In this document: positions 9,822-20,818 of the stretch, in pieces
Layout: every line of letters begins with the position of its first letter
How positions within the stretch are numbered: the stretch's first letter is position 1
DNA from: Hydnum rufescens UP504
Lineage: Eukaryota > Basidiomycota > Agaricomycetes > Cantharellales > Hydnaceae
Direction: 5' to 3'
Assembly (NCBI GenBank): GCA_014904985.1
Contig: MU128915.1
Coordinates: 131,415 to 195,414, forward strand
DNA length: 64,000 nucleotides
Notes under the pieces: model-generated
Seen by the model: only the letters and a program-made list of their open reading frames with translations
The model's database searches: none
Told to the model about the DNA's origin: nothing
Made by a program: the position numbers and the translations under genes

Positions 9822-11305
9822 ATGTCCGCAACTCGCAGGATTGGAGACGCCGAATTCGCAGGTGAGCTGTTCCCTGGGTTTCCTATGCATGCACTCAGTG
9901 TTGGAAACCCTATTCAGCAATTGGCTATGGTGCCGCGGGTATCGGTGGTGTGGGGTACGGTGCTGCAGGAAGCGACGAAGAGCGCTTCAAGGTCCGCGAT
10001 ACTGCACAATTAAAGACAAAACCCCTTGACCTTGAAATCAATAGGTACTCGACCGCCTTTTTGAACTTGGTTGCCGCCACTGGGATACTGCCTCGGTTTA
10101 TGTTTGTCGAGACCTTTTCTTGGTGATTCTGATACGCATATTGAGGATGACTATTCCCCAGGGTGATAGCGAAGAGCTCATTGGTAAATGGTTCGAGCGT
10201 ACGTCATCTCTACTTTGTACCATCCAAAGGTCCGCGAGTTTCGAAATATGCATCTCCAGGCACTGGAAACCGCGACAAGATATTCCTCGCAACAAAATTT
10301 GGACTTACTCCTGGCGTCCCTCGTGCACGCGGCGACCCCGAATTCGTTAAATCTGAATGCGAGAAATCCCTGAAGAAACTTAAAACGGATCGCATTGATC
10401 TGTACTATCAGCATCGTCCCGCTCCAGATACCCCGATTGAAATCACCGTTGGGGCGATGGCAGAACTAGTCAAGTCCGTTGGGATCCCGTATACCATGTT
10501 TGCAAACGTCTAACTATTCCTTACAACCCTCTACCAGGGAGGGAAGGTCAAATATCTCGGACTATCAGAAGCACCCCCTAATACGATACGCCGTGCCCTA
10601 ACGGTGCATCCCATTAGCGCGCTCCAAGTCGAGTATGTGATTTTTATGTGTCCAGTCCCCATCGTATGTTGCTGATGTCATGTCTTTCTAGATTCTCGCC
10701 ATTTGCCCTGACCCTGGAGCAGCCAGGGGGTGCTCTGGAGGTGGCTCGTCAATTTGGAATCACGTGAGCGCACCATTCGTATGGTGTTCCCGAATCGGTC
10801 CTGAAATTTTCGTATCTCCTTCAGCGTCGTGGGGTTCTCGCCAACTGGTCGAGGATTGGCTACGGGCAGATATGTTGAGTATCTGACACTTCCTCCCCAG
10901 GGCACAAACTTACCGACAGTACCCAAATAGAAATCTCCCGACGACTTCGGTGAGAACGATCTGCGTCGCAGGCTTCCTCGATTCAGCGCCGAAAACTTCC
11001 CGTATATCATCGAGGTCGTCAACCGCCTCCAGGAAATTCGCCGCCGCCCACAACGCCACTGCCGCCAGGTGTGCATTGCGTGGCTGCTAGCTCAGGGAAA
11101 CGACATCATCCCAATCCCGGGAAGCAAGCAGATCAAATACATGGAGGAGAATTGGTTCGCGAAGGACGTTCATCTTTCTACGGCTGAGATTGGACGTATC
11201 CGGGAGTCCGTGGATGCGACGTACGCTCACCTAGGCAAAATCCTTCGCTACCCCCAGCCCATCCTTGATCAGACCCTCGAGGAGACGCCCCCTCTGGAGA
11301 AGTAA
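9822..11305 (+). pseudogene. aldo-keto reductase copy 4, frameshifted
   Basis: All nine exons of the AKR structure are recognisable: 9822-9861, 9918-9991, 10045-10101, 10162-10198, 10260-10473, 10538-10632, 10692-10763, 10825-10873 and 10931-11305. Exon 5 is three bases longer than in sister copies, in frame. Exon 6 is one base shorter: GGAGGGAAGG replaces GGAGGGAAAGG at about 10538-10548, which shifts the frame before LGLSE. Exon 9 carries a +1 change near 11036 and a -1 change near 11066. These cancel and turn about ten residues (ATAHNATAAQ in the sister) into an Arg-rich stretch. The uncorrected exon 6 shift would truncate the enzyme. It is either a pseudogene or contains a homopolymer sequencing error; the changed stretch in exon 9 favours real decay. 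Confidence 0.75.
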
Positions 11306-12560
11306 TCTGCCGTGCATATGGTCCCAACACCCCAACACCTTGGGTGCATAATGTATCATTGTTGTAAATGTACGTATAGTGAACTCGCAACGCATCGAGA
11401 AGCAGGATGAGCGCTTGGGCATGTTTCGCTCCTAACTGATTATGTGTCTCCCCGTCATCCATAAGACATAACAATTAAAACCATGATGTTCGTAAATAAC
11501 ATTGTGATTGGTGATTCCCACTATGGTGATTCAAATGCGATCCTATCCCTCATCCCGCTCCTCATCCCAGGAATTATCCTCGAATCATGTCGAGGACTCC
11601 ACAGCGCCGCCAGTCGCAGTAAGACAGGTCTCCATTTCCTAGTTTTTGAGATCAACCACGAGCCACAAAGTGTCAGTCGCCTGGGCGAGTCTAGCGCAAT
11701 TGTGACATTGGCGTATCAATACGCAACTGTTTCCGTCTCTCCCATGCCTCACGGAGCTCAGATCCTTTGGATACTCCACCTAGAGCAGTATCTTGGGGTT
11801 TGACAGCGATTGGGGACCAGCCTTGAACACCATAAACACCAAGGGCTTCAATATGAGCATCCACGACAGCCTCCAAAGCATAATTCGGGACAATAGGAGC
11901 CAAAACATCTAGATTTTTTCGGCACGTCGGACATGTCGGTCTTCTCCTCTGGAGTGGAGTGAAGAGTGAATGAAGTTGCGAAAAAAAAACAAGGGAGGGA
12001 GAATAGATAGAGCCATCAATAACTATTCCCCCAAGCGATCAGATATGGGGACTAGGAACACGCTACCTGAGACGGTGTTCTCATCCATAATGTGATACAT
12101 TCAGCACAGAATGAATGCCCACATGGGACGGCCACAGTGGGGCAAACACTGGAATATTGGATAATACAATTCAGCTATCTGGGTCTCAGGAGGCGCGTAT
12201 AACCAGGATTGCGCTCAGATTAAACTCACTAATAATCGGAACAACTAGGAGACAACACAAGGGTAATTCAGTCTGGTCCACAAGGAAAGAACCACTCAAG
12301 GAACAGAGGGAAAGCCGCACCCACTCACATAGTACATGAAAGGGTATCTTCAAAGTCTCCTAGAACTTTCTTAGTTTGACTTGGTGCCGGCGGAGGCGCT
12401 AAAGATTGTAATGAACAGGTACACCAGGAACTTCTTAGTTTTATGAACAACACACACTAGAGGGAGTCTTTGACAGGCTCTGTGCGGAGACAGATAGTGG
12501 AGGATTCACTCTACTTGAAGATCCCCCCACTGGACAGTCAAGTGAGTATCGGGCACTCAT
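11306..12560. other. gene-poor spacer
   Basis: There is no recognisable gene. A minus-strand open frame (about 11691-11903) with APIVPNYALEAVVDAHIEAL looks protein-like in composition, but I recognise no family and no flanking exons. The AKR similarity ends about 11380. Confidence 0.4.
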
Positions 12561-12569
12561 TTACAAGAC

Positions 12570-12867
12570 CTACTCACATATAGCATCTGAGTGATCCTGT
12601 TCAAACCGTGTCAAGGATGCCTCAAGTTCAGCCAAAAATGAGGCATTTTCAAGGTCGGCATCAGAAATCATCCCAGGAGGGAAGGGAGCAGCTGCACGAG
12701 AGGTGGCTGAGCTAGTAGAAGCAGCAGAAACGCTCGCTGGTACTGGAACATTGTCGTGTGAAAGATGTATGGAAAGGCTCGGGATGGTGTCTAGCTCTGC
12801 TTCACTGAAATCAAACTCTAGATCACTGAAATCGGGCGAGCCTGACATTTGATGTATGACAACATGC
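12570..12867 (-). CDS. possible first exon of an unrecognised protein
   Basis: An open frame starting MSGSPDFSDLEF is rich in Ser, Ala, Asp and Glu. It has an acidic N-terminal segment and a predicted helical stretch (SFLAELEASLTRFEQDHS) just before a good donor (TGTGAGTAG, about 12566-12574 on the complementary strand). The composition and the donor suggest a real or relic first exon of an acidic, mostly disordered protein. I could not find continuing exons in the 600 bp downstream, so it may be a gene fragment. No function can be assigned. Confidence 0.3.
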
Positions 12868-13816
12868 ACCGGCAAATCCCGGAGGAGTACTCCACAATAG
12901 GGGCCGTCATAACTAATCCAAGCCATGTTACATAGCACAATGCTGAAAATCTTTATTATTACGTCGTTAGTCTTTTCGACATTTACTGGACCACCCTAAG
13001 TCAAGAGGCGCAAAGAAAACTGGAGCGAAGGTGCGAAAAGCAAGGCGTAGCTAAGCAAAAAGACCATTGGTAGTAAAGAAGCCCCAGTATCATTAATGGA
13101 GGGCACGGAAATGCCAGGAAATAGCGAAGTGGACAAGGGGCTTTGGGGTATGACGGTTGTCTGACGACTCGTTAATACATGAAAAGGGATCCACATCGGG
13201 AGGGTATGGGGTATGTAATGACGACAGAGGCCGAGGTATTGATCATGTGATTTTGGGGCTATATACGCTAGGTAGTGATTCAATTACGATTACCTGAAAC
13301 CATTGGAGAAAAAGGAGAGGATTTAGAAGGTGTATCTCCAGAGATACCCAGATCAGGAAAGAAAAAATACAAACTTCATTGGGGTCATCACTGGGGTTCG
13401 CCACTCGAAAGTTATGATCCCTCGGGAATAACGGGATGGTGTTATTCGGAGGCAGCATCCTTGGTCCAGTCAGGGCACTCTCGGATTGTGTTTCACCTGC
13501 GGTCTGGAGAATATTCAGAACTAGCTAGAAAACCGGATAACGAGAGACTGGAGGACCGACCGTGGCGCTCATCTCGACAAGTTCAGAAGAATGATTTCGA
13601 TCTTTAGTCCAGGAGCCTCTGAGGTTGAGACTGCATGCAATCAGCGGGCTGCAACTGATGATAAAAGGGGGACCAGTGACACACGAGGCCAGTAGACAAT
13701 TAGAGTACACGCGCGACAAGACTTCAAATTGTTCCACATCAGTCATGAGGCAGTTTCTCTATGAATGGAAACACTTAGCGTACTGAGAGTAATACCAAGA
13801 GACACCATTGTGCCGT

Positions 13817-15423
13817 TCAACGCGTAGAACTAGAAGTAAAGAAAGTAACATCTAGTGATGGAAAACAGTTCACTGGGAAAATACGAACGGCAACAATTGT
13901 GAAGAGGGCTGTAACACTGTTCCAGAGCGTCTTTAGTGGGCTAAGATCGTGAAAGCTGCTTACGACTGACCAGGATATAGCGCCCGTGGAAAATGTATAT
14001 GTCACCAGTCTTCGTATCCCTTTATCCATTCTGCTATCTGGTAAGGCGGTGCACAATAAAATTAAAAGATCGAACGCACGCCTTATATCCTGTCCGCGGC
14101 CCTCGAAGGGAAGAAATGACGGAGTATGTAATAAGGATGTCAGTGATTGCAGAACACCCCAGCCACATTATCTCGACTGTAGGCTTGTGCTTTGAATACG
14201 AGGCGAATGTATCGGAACGGAACCTACAACATAGAGGCGTTAGCAACTAGAAGAGCATTGGCTTATGACCCACGTTATGGAGGTGATAACTAAAGTGAGG
14301 TGAGTCAGATGATAACCAATAAAACACCTATGATACGAGAGACCTACTCAATCCGGCAACTGCGGAAGATCGAACCAGATTGCTGAGCACATGGGCTATC
14401 TATCCCATGTTACAGGAAATCTTGCTCACCGCACGACCAGATAGCCAGCACCAACTATGCGAAGAAATTTAGTATTGGCTTTGTGTCTTATTGATGCGTC
14501 ACGGACTGCTATAAGTGAAATGGGCCATTGCCTTCGATTCACTGGAAGTAGAGGCAGGAAACCTTAGGGTGAAAATTCATCCGCAGACGTATTCTGACTC
14601 ACACAGCCAACTCCGCCTCGCAAAGAAGCTGTGGAACGAGAATGTTAGTGCAGCGAAAGTGACGGAGAATGGATAACATACACTTGCACCACAAAAGCTA
14701 ACAAAGTCTAGAAATAAATCGTGGAGGCGTTCTAGTCACGGCCCGTGCAAATGAAGATCCGGCCAACGTACCTCGAAGCAAACGACAAGCTGAGGATTGC
14801 AACGCGTCAACATCAGCTATAGTTGTTTAAACACTAGCATATACCTACACCGACAGGCCTGCGAAAAAGAGGACAGTAAGGGATCAAGATTTATATAAAG
14901 AATTGTGTGCACATCGCAGAATATTTTGTCGGTACGAACCAATGACTGATTCCAAGGTTTGGATAGTCTCCAAAATGGGACACCTGCAAAGTGACATCTT
15001 GTAACGCCAAAATCATGGCAGATCCGGCTGGGCTCACGGTATAGTAATACGCCGTCCAAGTGCCAAATATCTGTGAGGCAACTTCCATCACGCTACATCG
15101 AAGGATAAATAAAAAGAAGCTGAAGGTGAGAGCAGAATCCAGAATCCAGACGCACCAAGTCAAAAGAACCTGGCGCAGCAGATGAATCAGCACGGTCCCC
15201 TCAAGGCTATTAAAGGGGCTCACCGTTGCCCGCAAGATTAGTGGGTCATCAGGGAACCTGCAGAAATAAGTGATGGCCTGGTGCGATGTCCAGTCAGGAG
15301 AGTATCAGGTCCCAAAATTATGGGATGTACCTGGATGGTCAGTACACCGAGGAATGACGAGCCAGCCATCACAAAGCAGAGGAGACCGCCGAAGGTATTA
15401 TCGAGGGTCGCCTTGATGGCCAT
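13817..15423 (-). CDS. DUF6534-type multi-pass membrane protein; 3' half unclear
   Basis: This resembles the basidiomycete DUF6534 membrane protein family, whose function is unknown. Four exons join in phase 0: 15331-15423 (MAIKATLDNTFGG..., first membrane segment ending LTIQ), 15224-15277 (AITYFCRFPDDPLILRAT), 15038-15169 (LLTWCVWILDSA..., further membrane segments ending TAYYYT) and up to 14983 (VSHFGDYPNLGISHW...CTQFF). Near the 3' end, 13817-14056 reads KGIRRLVTYTFSTGA and later LKTLWNSVTALFTIV then PVNCFPSLDV, which fits the conserved C-terminal DUF6534 region. Between about 14060 and 14890 I could not connect exons: the expected donor after CTQFF is missing and only very short exon-like pieces appear. 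It is either a decayed gene or one with micro-exons I failed to resolve. Confidence 0.55.
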
Positions 15424-16951
15424 AGCCCTCCGAAGACGCGTACAGATAGGAACGACTGGGTAAGAGTAGTTCGCTGGCAGACGATCGCGAAATTGGGAAA
15501 GGACTGCCTATGCAGAAGCACCGACGAACTTGGAGTGCTCAATTGTAACAGACCTTGACCCACTACTCACTTCAGTACTGCAGCCAACTGACAGAGGCTA
15601 GCTGCAGATAGAAAAAAAGAGCCCGTGAGTAGGGAGAGCGAGGGACGTTCCTGAGCTACCGGGGAGTGGTTAGCCCACCTGTTCAAATACATCCTGCCCC
15701 ATACAGGGACTGTCAGTTTCAATTACTACGCTATTATCAAAATTGCTTCCGGTCGCGGCCACACGACTGTTGGCCACCGTTTTCTCAGTAACAGTCCAAG
15801 TAGAATTACGTCGCGACCATCGAACAGACAATTCAGACCCTGAAACTTTACTATTTTGCCAAATTACGTGGGTGTCGGCAGGGCACCAGCTGTGGTCTCG
15901 ATCGGCCCTTCAGCAGTCATGACTACCATCACCTGGATACGACTGGAATTGCGTCTCCTTTGGTCCCACCTTCCACCTCGACCTACTTATACGTGGGTAG
16001 GCCAGTGTGGCATGTCCGCGACTCGGATCACCCTGGTGTGAAATACCGGGGAACCAACGTGTGAACGGGGATGAAATAGCTTCCGTCTGGGGAAATCAAG
16101 ATCATTGGAAATAGTGTTATAGCCTAAACTTCCTATTTCCCGACAAGGGCCACAGCAATACTCATATCGATAGCGAAATTCATTTTTTGTGGCTGATTTG
16201 ACCCGAAACGTTTTTGAGACTCAGCGAGGGTATCCGGGGTCCATATGAAATTTAAGAGGTCATGTGCTGTAACGGAGAATGCCGATCTCCACGTCACCAA
16301 CTTCTCATCTCTGGATACTCGCGTCTGCACTTTACAACCCACGCCTGAAAACTGTCGCCACACTCCTGACATTGGAGTCCCTTGGGGGTGACGCTGGAGC
16401 TGGTCAGCCATTGTGGCTGCGTGGGGTGGTTGGTTCACAAGTACAGTCACGGGGTGGGACCCCGGACAATAACTCATGAATTCTATTGCAACTTCCCTAT
16501 CATATTGCTGAAATGTCATCGTACTCTTCTCTAGGTGATTCCCAGGATACATCTAGGTGCTTGGGATCATCTGGTTCGCGATCAGAAAGAGATGAGGGTT
16601 GTACTTGGCGAGCTTCTATTCGTGTTGATCGGAGTATAGGTGATTGGGTTAGCCTGTCAAAGCAAGCTCCCACCGCCTTGCAGCTCTGGGAGTCGTAATC
16701 ATACTATGCTGTGTGGAGACACAGGCGTGATGCTCAGGGAATGATGATAAATTATGCTATTTGGACCAATTCTTTCATCTACCATGACCCCAGACTTTGC
16801 AGTCTCGTGAATGTAGTTAAGCTAGAATGGAAATTACGTGCCAGAGTCTGGACGAGCAATTATCTAACGTGGAAATTGAAATGAACACCGGGAAAGGATT
16901 TTAAATCTGATCAACATCACCGAAAAGACCGAAACTTAGGGCAGAGATAAG
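15424..16951. other. spacer, no supported gene
   Basis: A minus-strand open frame at about 16133-16552 (139 codons) is the longest, but I recognise no motif in it. The base composition resembles the neighbouring gene-poor block. Confidence 0.4.
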
Positions 16952-18240
16952 GCAACACTTGTAAGCCTAACCCATCCGAAACCTCCGAACGCTCTTCCAT
17001 TGCAAACCATGCTCTGAGAGACTGATCCATACATGAATCAATGCTAATATATAGCATGTCATGAACATCACCTTCTCCCAGCTTTGTGGTAGATAACCAA
17101 TATTATCTGATATAATGAGGTGTGGGCGGCAACGGGAGGTATAGTTTATCGATCGGTGACATGTGACCGCGGGAAACCTTCAGATTAGGAAGGGGTAACT
17201 TGAGCTATCCTATGCACAATGGTGGGACATTTGGAGAATTCAGAGGTTTCTAATAGGGCTATTACAGTGTTTCCAGTCGTGTGTGGGTGGTTATCTCTGC
17301 CCTAAGTTGGTCTTTTCGGCGACGTTGATCAGATCTAAAATCCTTTTTTTGGATTTTATCTTTAATTTCGGCCGGAGTTATCATCAATTTCCGTTCTAGG
17401 TTCACCCGCGTGACTCGGAGTCCCGGATAGCCATAGTAGAACGAGCGGTAGCTATAAGGCGCCTAGGGCGGTCCTTGCACATCGCGTAAGGCTAAATCTT
17501 CTATCGTGTCCCCCCTTCTCGTCATCCTCACGCTAAAAATTACCATTTCAGGTGATAAAATTGCTGAAAGAAAATCACTCAAATTGGTGAAAATCTCATC
17601 GGGATCGGATACACCGTTCAAGGTCACTTGATGGCCTTTGTTCTATCGTCCGACGATGACCGCCGCTTCTGTGGCCTCATGCCAAGAGATACATGACCTT
17701 CGTCCTATCGAAGACCGAGCATATCTATTTTGGTATGCCTGGGCTACCGTGCGGCGCAACTCATTCGTGCCCAATCTCTGTTGGGCTGTGGATCAGCTGG
17801 ACATGGCTCAGGAAGCTGGTGACCGTAAATCAAATACTGAAGTGTCCCTTCCCCCAAGATTCGCCATGGCCTCGGAAGGGGACCTGAGCAGCAGCAAGAA
17901 ATTTGTCGGCCAAATTTTCCCTAACGTGGCAACGAAACAAATCGCGCCAAGACCAGTGCCAGAGATCCTTAAAATAGGGATCCATGCACATTTTTTTTAC
18001 CGTTTGGAGTCTACGATCAGCTACAGGTTACCGTACCGCCGAGTCTGGATGTAGGCCAGCCGATCCCGTCTGGCGGCCGATACCGGGTACTCAGGCTCGG
18101 TTGCCCCCGAATTTTCTTGTGGATACCGGGGCGTATTCTACTATAGACCATCGATATCAGGGGTCCCGAAGTATCCATCTGACTACTATGGTAATTCATC
18201 CTGAAAAATTCCTCTGTGCGTCTGGCGACTGCCTGAGTAA
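16952..18240 (+). repeat. 1.29-kb direct tandem duplication, unit A
   Basis: The unit begins GCAACACTTGTAA and ends TCTGGCGACTGCCTG. It is followed immediately by unit B (18241-19527), nearly identical over its whole length. The most diverged part is the first 120 bp. Elsewhere most differences are single-base length changes in short homopolymers (for example GCCTAGGGCGG versus GCCTAGGCGG). Each unit contains FLVDTGAYSTI-like coding potential near its 3' end, but frames are broken differently in the two units. Confidence 0.9.
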
Positions 18241-19527
18241 GCAACACTTGTAACCTACCCATCCGAAACCTCCGAACGCTCTTCCATTGCAAACCATGCC
18301 TCCTGAGGACTGAATCCATAACCCATGAAACAAATGGCTGTGTACCAGTAATATACCATTGTCATGAACATCACCTTCTCCCAGCTTTGTGGTAGATAAC
18401 CAATATTATCTGATATAATGAGGTGTGGGCTGCAACGGAGGTATAGTTATCGATCGGTGACATGTGACCGCGGGAAACCTTCAGATTAGGAAGGGGTAAC
18501 TTGAGCTATCCTATGCACAATGGTGGACATTTGGAGAATTCAGAGGTTTCTAATAGGGCTATTACAGTGTTTCCAGTCGTGTGTGGGTGGTTATCTCTGC
18601 CTTAAGTTGGTCTTTCGGTGACGTTGATCAGATCTAAAACCTTTTTTTGGATTTTATCTTTAATTTCCCGGAGTTATCATCAATTTCCGTTCTAGGTTCA
18701 CCCGCGTGACTCGGAGTCCCGGATAGCCATAGTAGAACGAGCGGTAGCTATAAGGCGCCTAGGCGGTCCTTGCACATCGCGTAAGGCTAAATCTTCTATC
18801 GTGTCCCCCTTCTCGTCATCCTCACGCTAAAAAATTACCATTTCAGGTGATAAAATTGCTGAAAGAAAATCACTCAAATTGGTGAAAATCTCATCGGGAT
18901 CGGATACACCGTTCAAGGTCACTTGATGGCCTTTGTTCTATCGTCCGACGATGACCGCCGCTTCTGTGCCTCATGCCAAGAGATACATGACCTTCGTCCT
19001 ATCGAAGACCGAGCATATCTATTTTGGTATGCCTGGGCTACCGTGCGGCGCAACTCATTCGTGCCCAATCTTGTTGGGCTGTGGATCAGCTGGACATGGC
19101 TCAGGAAGCTGTGACCATAAATCAAATACTGAAGTGTCCCTTCCCCCCAAGATCGCCATGGCCTCGGAAGGGGACCTGAGCAGCAGCAAGAAATTTGTCG
19201 GCCAAATTTTCCCTAACGTGGCAACGAAACAAATCGCGCCAAGACCAGTGCCAGAGATCCTTAAAATAGGAATCCATGCACATTTTTTTTACCGGTTTGG
19301 AGTCTACGATCAGCTACAGGTTACCGTACCGCCGAGTCTGGATGTAGGCCAGCCGATCCCGTCTGGCGGCCGATACCGGGTACTCACGCTCGGTTGCCCC
19401 CGAATTTTTCTTGTGGATACCGGGGCGTATTCTACTATAGACCATCGATATCAGGGTCCCGAAGTATCCATCTGACTACTATGGTAATCATCCTGAAAAA
19501 TTCCTCTGTGCGTCTGGCGACTGCCTG
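18241..19527 (+). repeat. 1.29-kb direct tandem duplication, unit B
   Basis: This is the second copy of the 16952-18240 unit. In this copy a 180-codon frame (18933-19475) runs through most of the right half and ends soon after IFLVDTGAYSTIDH. That resembles the Asp-Thr-Gly-Ala active-site motif of retropepsins, though Tyr follows Ala where small or polar residues are usual. The rest of the frame shows no reverse transcriptase, integrase or Gag motif. The unit could be a retroelement relic or an unrelated duplicated segment. Confidence 0.85.
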
Positions 19528-20818
19528 GGAAAAAGGCATGAGCGTTCAACTAGTACTCTCCACGGAGCAGCCCCCCCCGGATACTGCCCTGATCCTACGG
19601 TGTTGTAGTATGGGAATGTTAACTCGGCAAAGCCTTACTATAATAATTTCGCAATAGATCCTCCTACAAATCATGACCATAATCATCCCAGAATGATTCT
19701 TCCGTAGGCCTGGCTCGACGAATTAAACATTCATGCTGATGTTATTCACTCCTAACGCCACGACCCACTATTACTGTAAAATGATTGCAATTCAGACTTA
19801 TATACTTCCTTGAAAGGTATAAGAACTTAAAGATGTGGTGTTAGGTGTGGAAACGAGGCCCAACGGTCCAAATTATAGCCTGAACCACACCTACTCAGCT
19901 CATCCTAGGCCATATTCGTTTTGGTACATCTCGGCGAGACCTCTCGTTCGCCTTCATTCATTCATTCATTATTTTATTAAGTCTCAACATGAGACTCTCA
20001 ATTTCGCCAGGGAAATAGATCTTCCATGTACCTGACGAAGATAATTCAGGGGAGAGTAGTGGCTACGAGCTTGCTATTTATGATTCTCCTACCCGTCGAA
20101 CGCCTTCGACGGCATCCAAACCACGCAAATCATGATTGGATTCGGCCTCAGTAGAAATGCACTTAACGAGCGTATGCGGCCCCACAATCGATTTCGTAAC
20201 TCTTCTCAGACGTTTTCTATAAGTAGGGCTGGGCAATCTATCTGCATCAGAATATGTGGCGCCAATGCTTCGATTTGATTTCCTACCACAGCTTCGGGGT
20301 CCCCCCTCTAAATCCGATGCACAATCGCACGACAGGGGCCTTCGCAACGGCCTGAACGAACCATTAATATTGATATTTGTCACCGTCTGCAGCGCTGGCC
20401 TGAAGCTTGTGGCACCTCGGCATGGTTTCTATTGCCAGCACAATCGTCTCTTCGAGACGAGCAGGCTCCAATAGGTATCCCATAACCGGGCATCGGCCCA
20501 ATATGAAGTAGGCGTCGAAAAATACCGGTTTGACCTCCCCCAATTACAGAAAATTCAAGATTGACACCAGTTCATCTACGACGAATGTAAAGTTTTTGAA
20601 GGGCATATCAGCACACCCAGGGTGGCAAATCGGGGAAGATACTCTTTACGTCTTCTGTGGATGCGCACAAGGGTCACTGGAGAACCATGAGACCGAAACG
20701 AGGCGATGAGCAACCAGGCCACGCGCCGCTCCGAGCATATATTGAAAACTGAAAATATGATGGTATAAACGACGAGCGCGTTGAAGCTGTGTTGAGCCGA
20801 ATATTGAATAGAACCCCC
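19528..20818. other. spacer, no supported gene
   Basis: Several short frames exist, the longest on the minus strand at 20078-20383 (101 codons), without recognisable motifs or splice context. A short ATTC microsatellite lies near 19955-19970. Nothing else can be supported. Confidence 0.45.
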
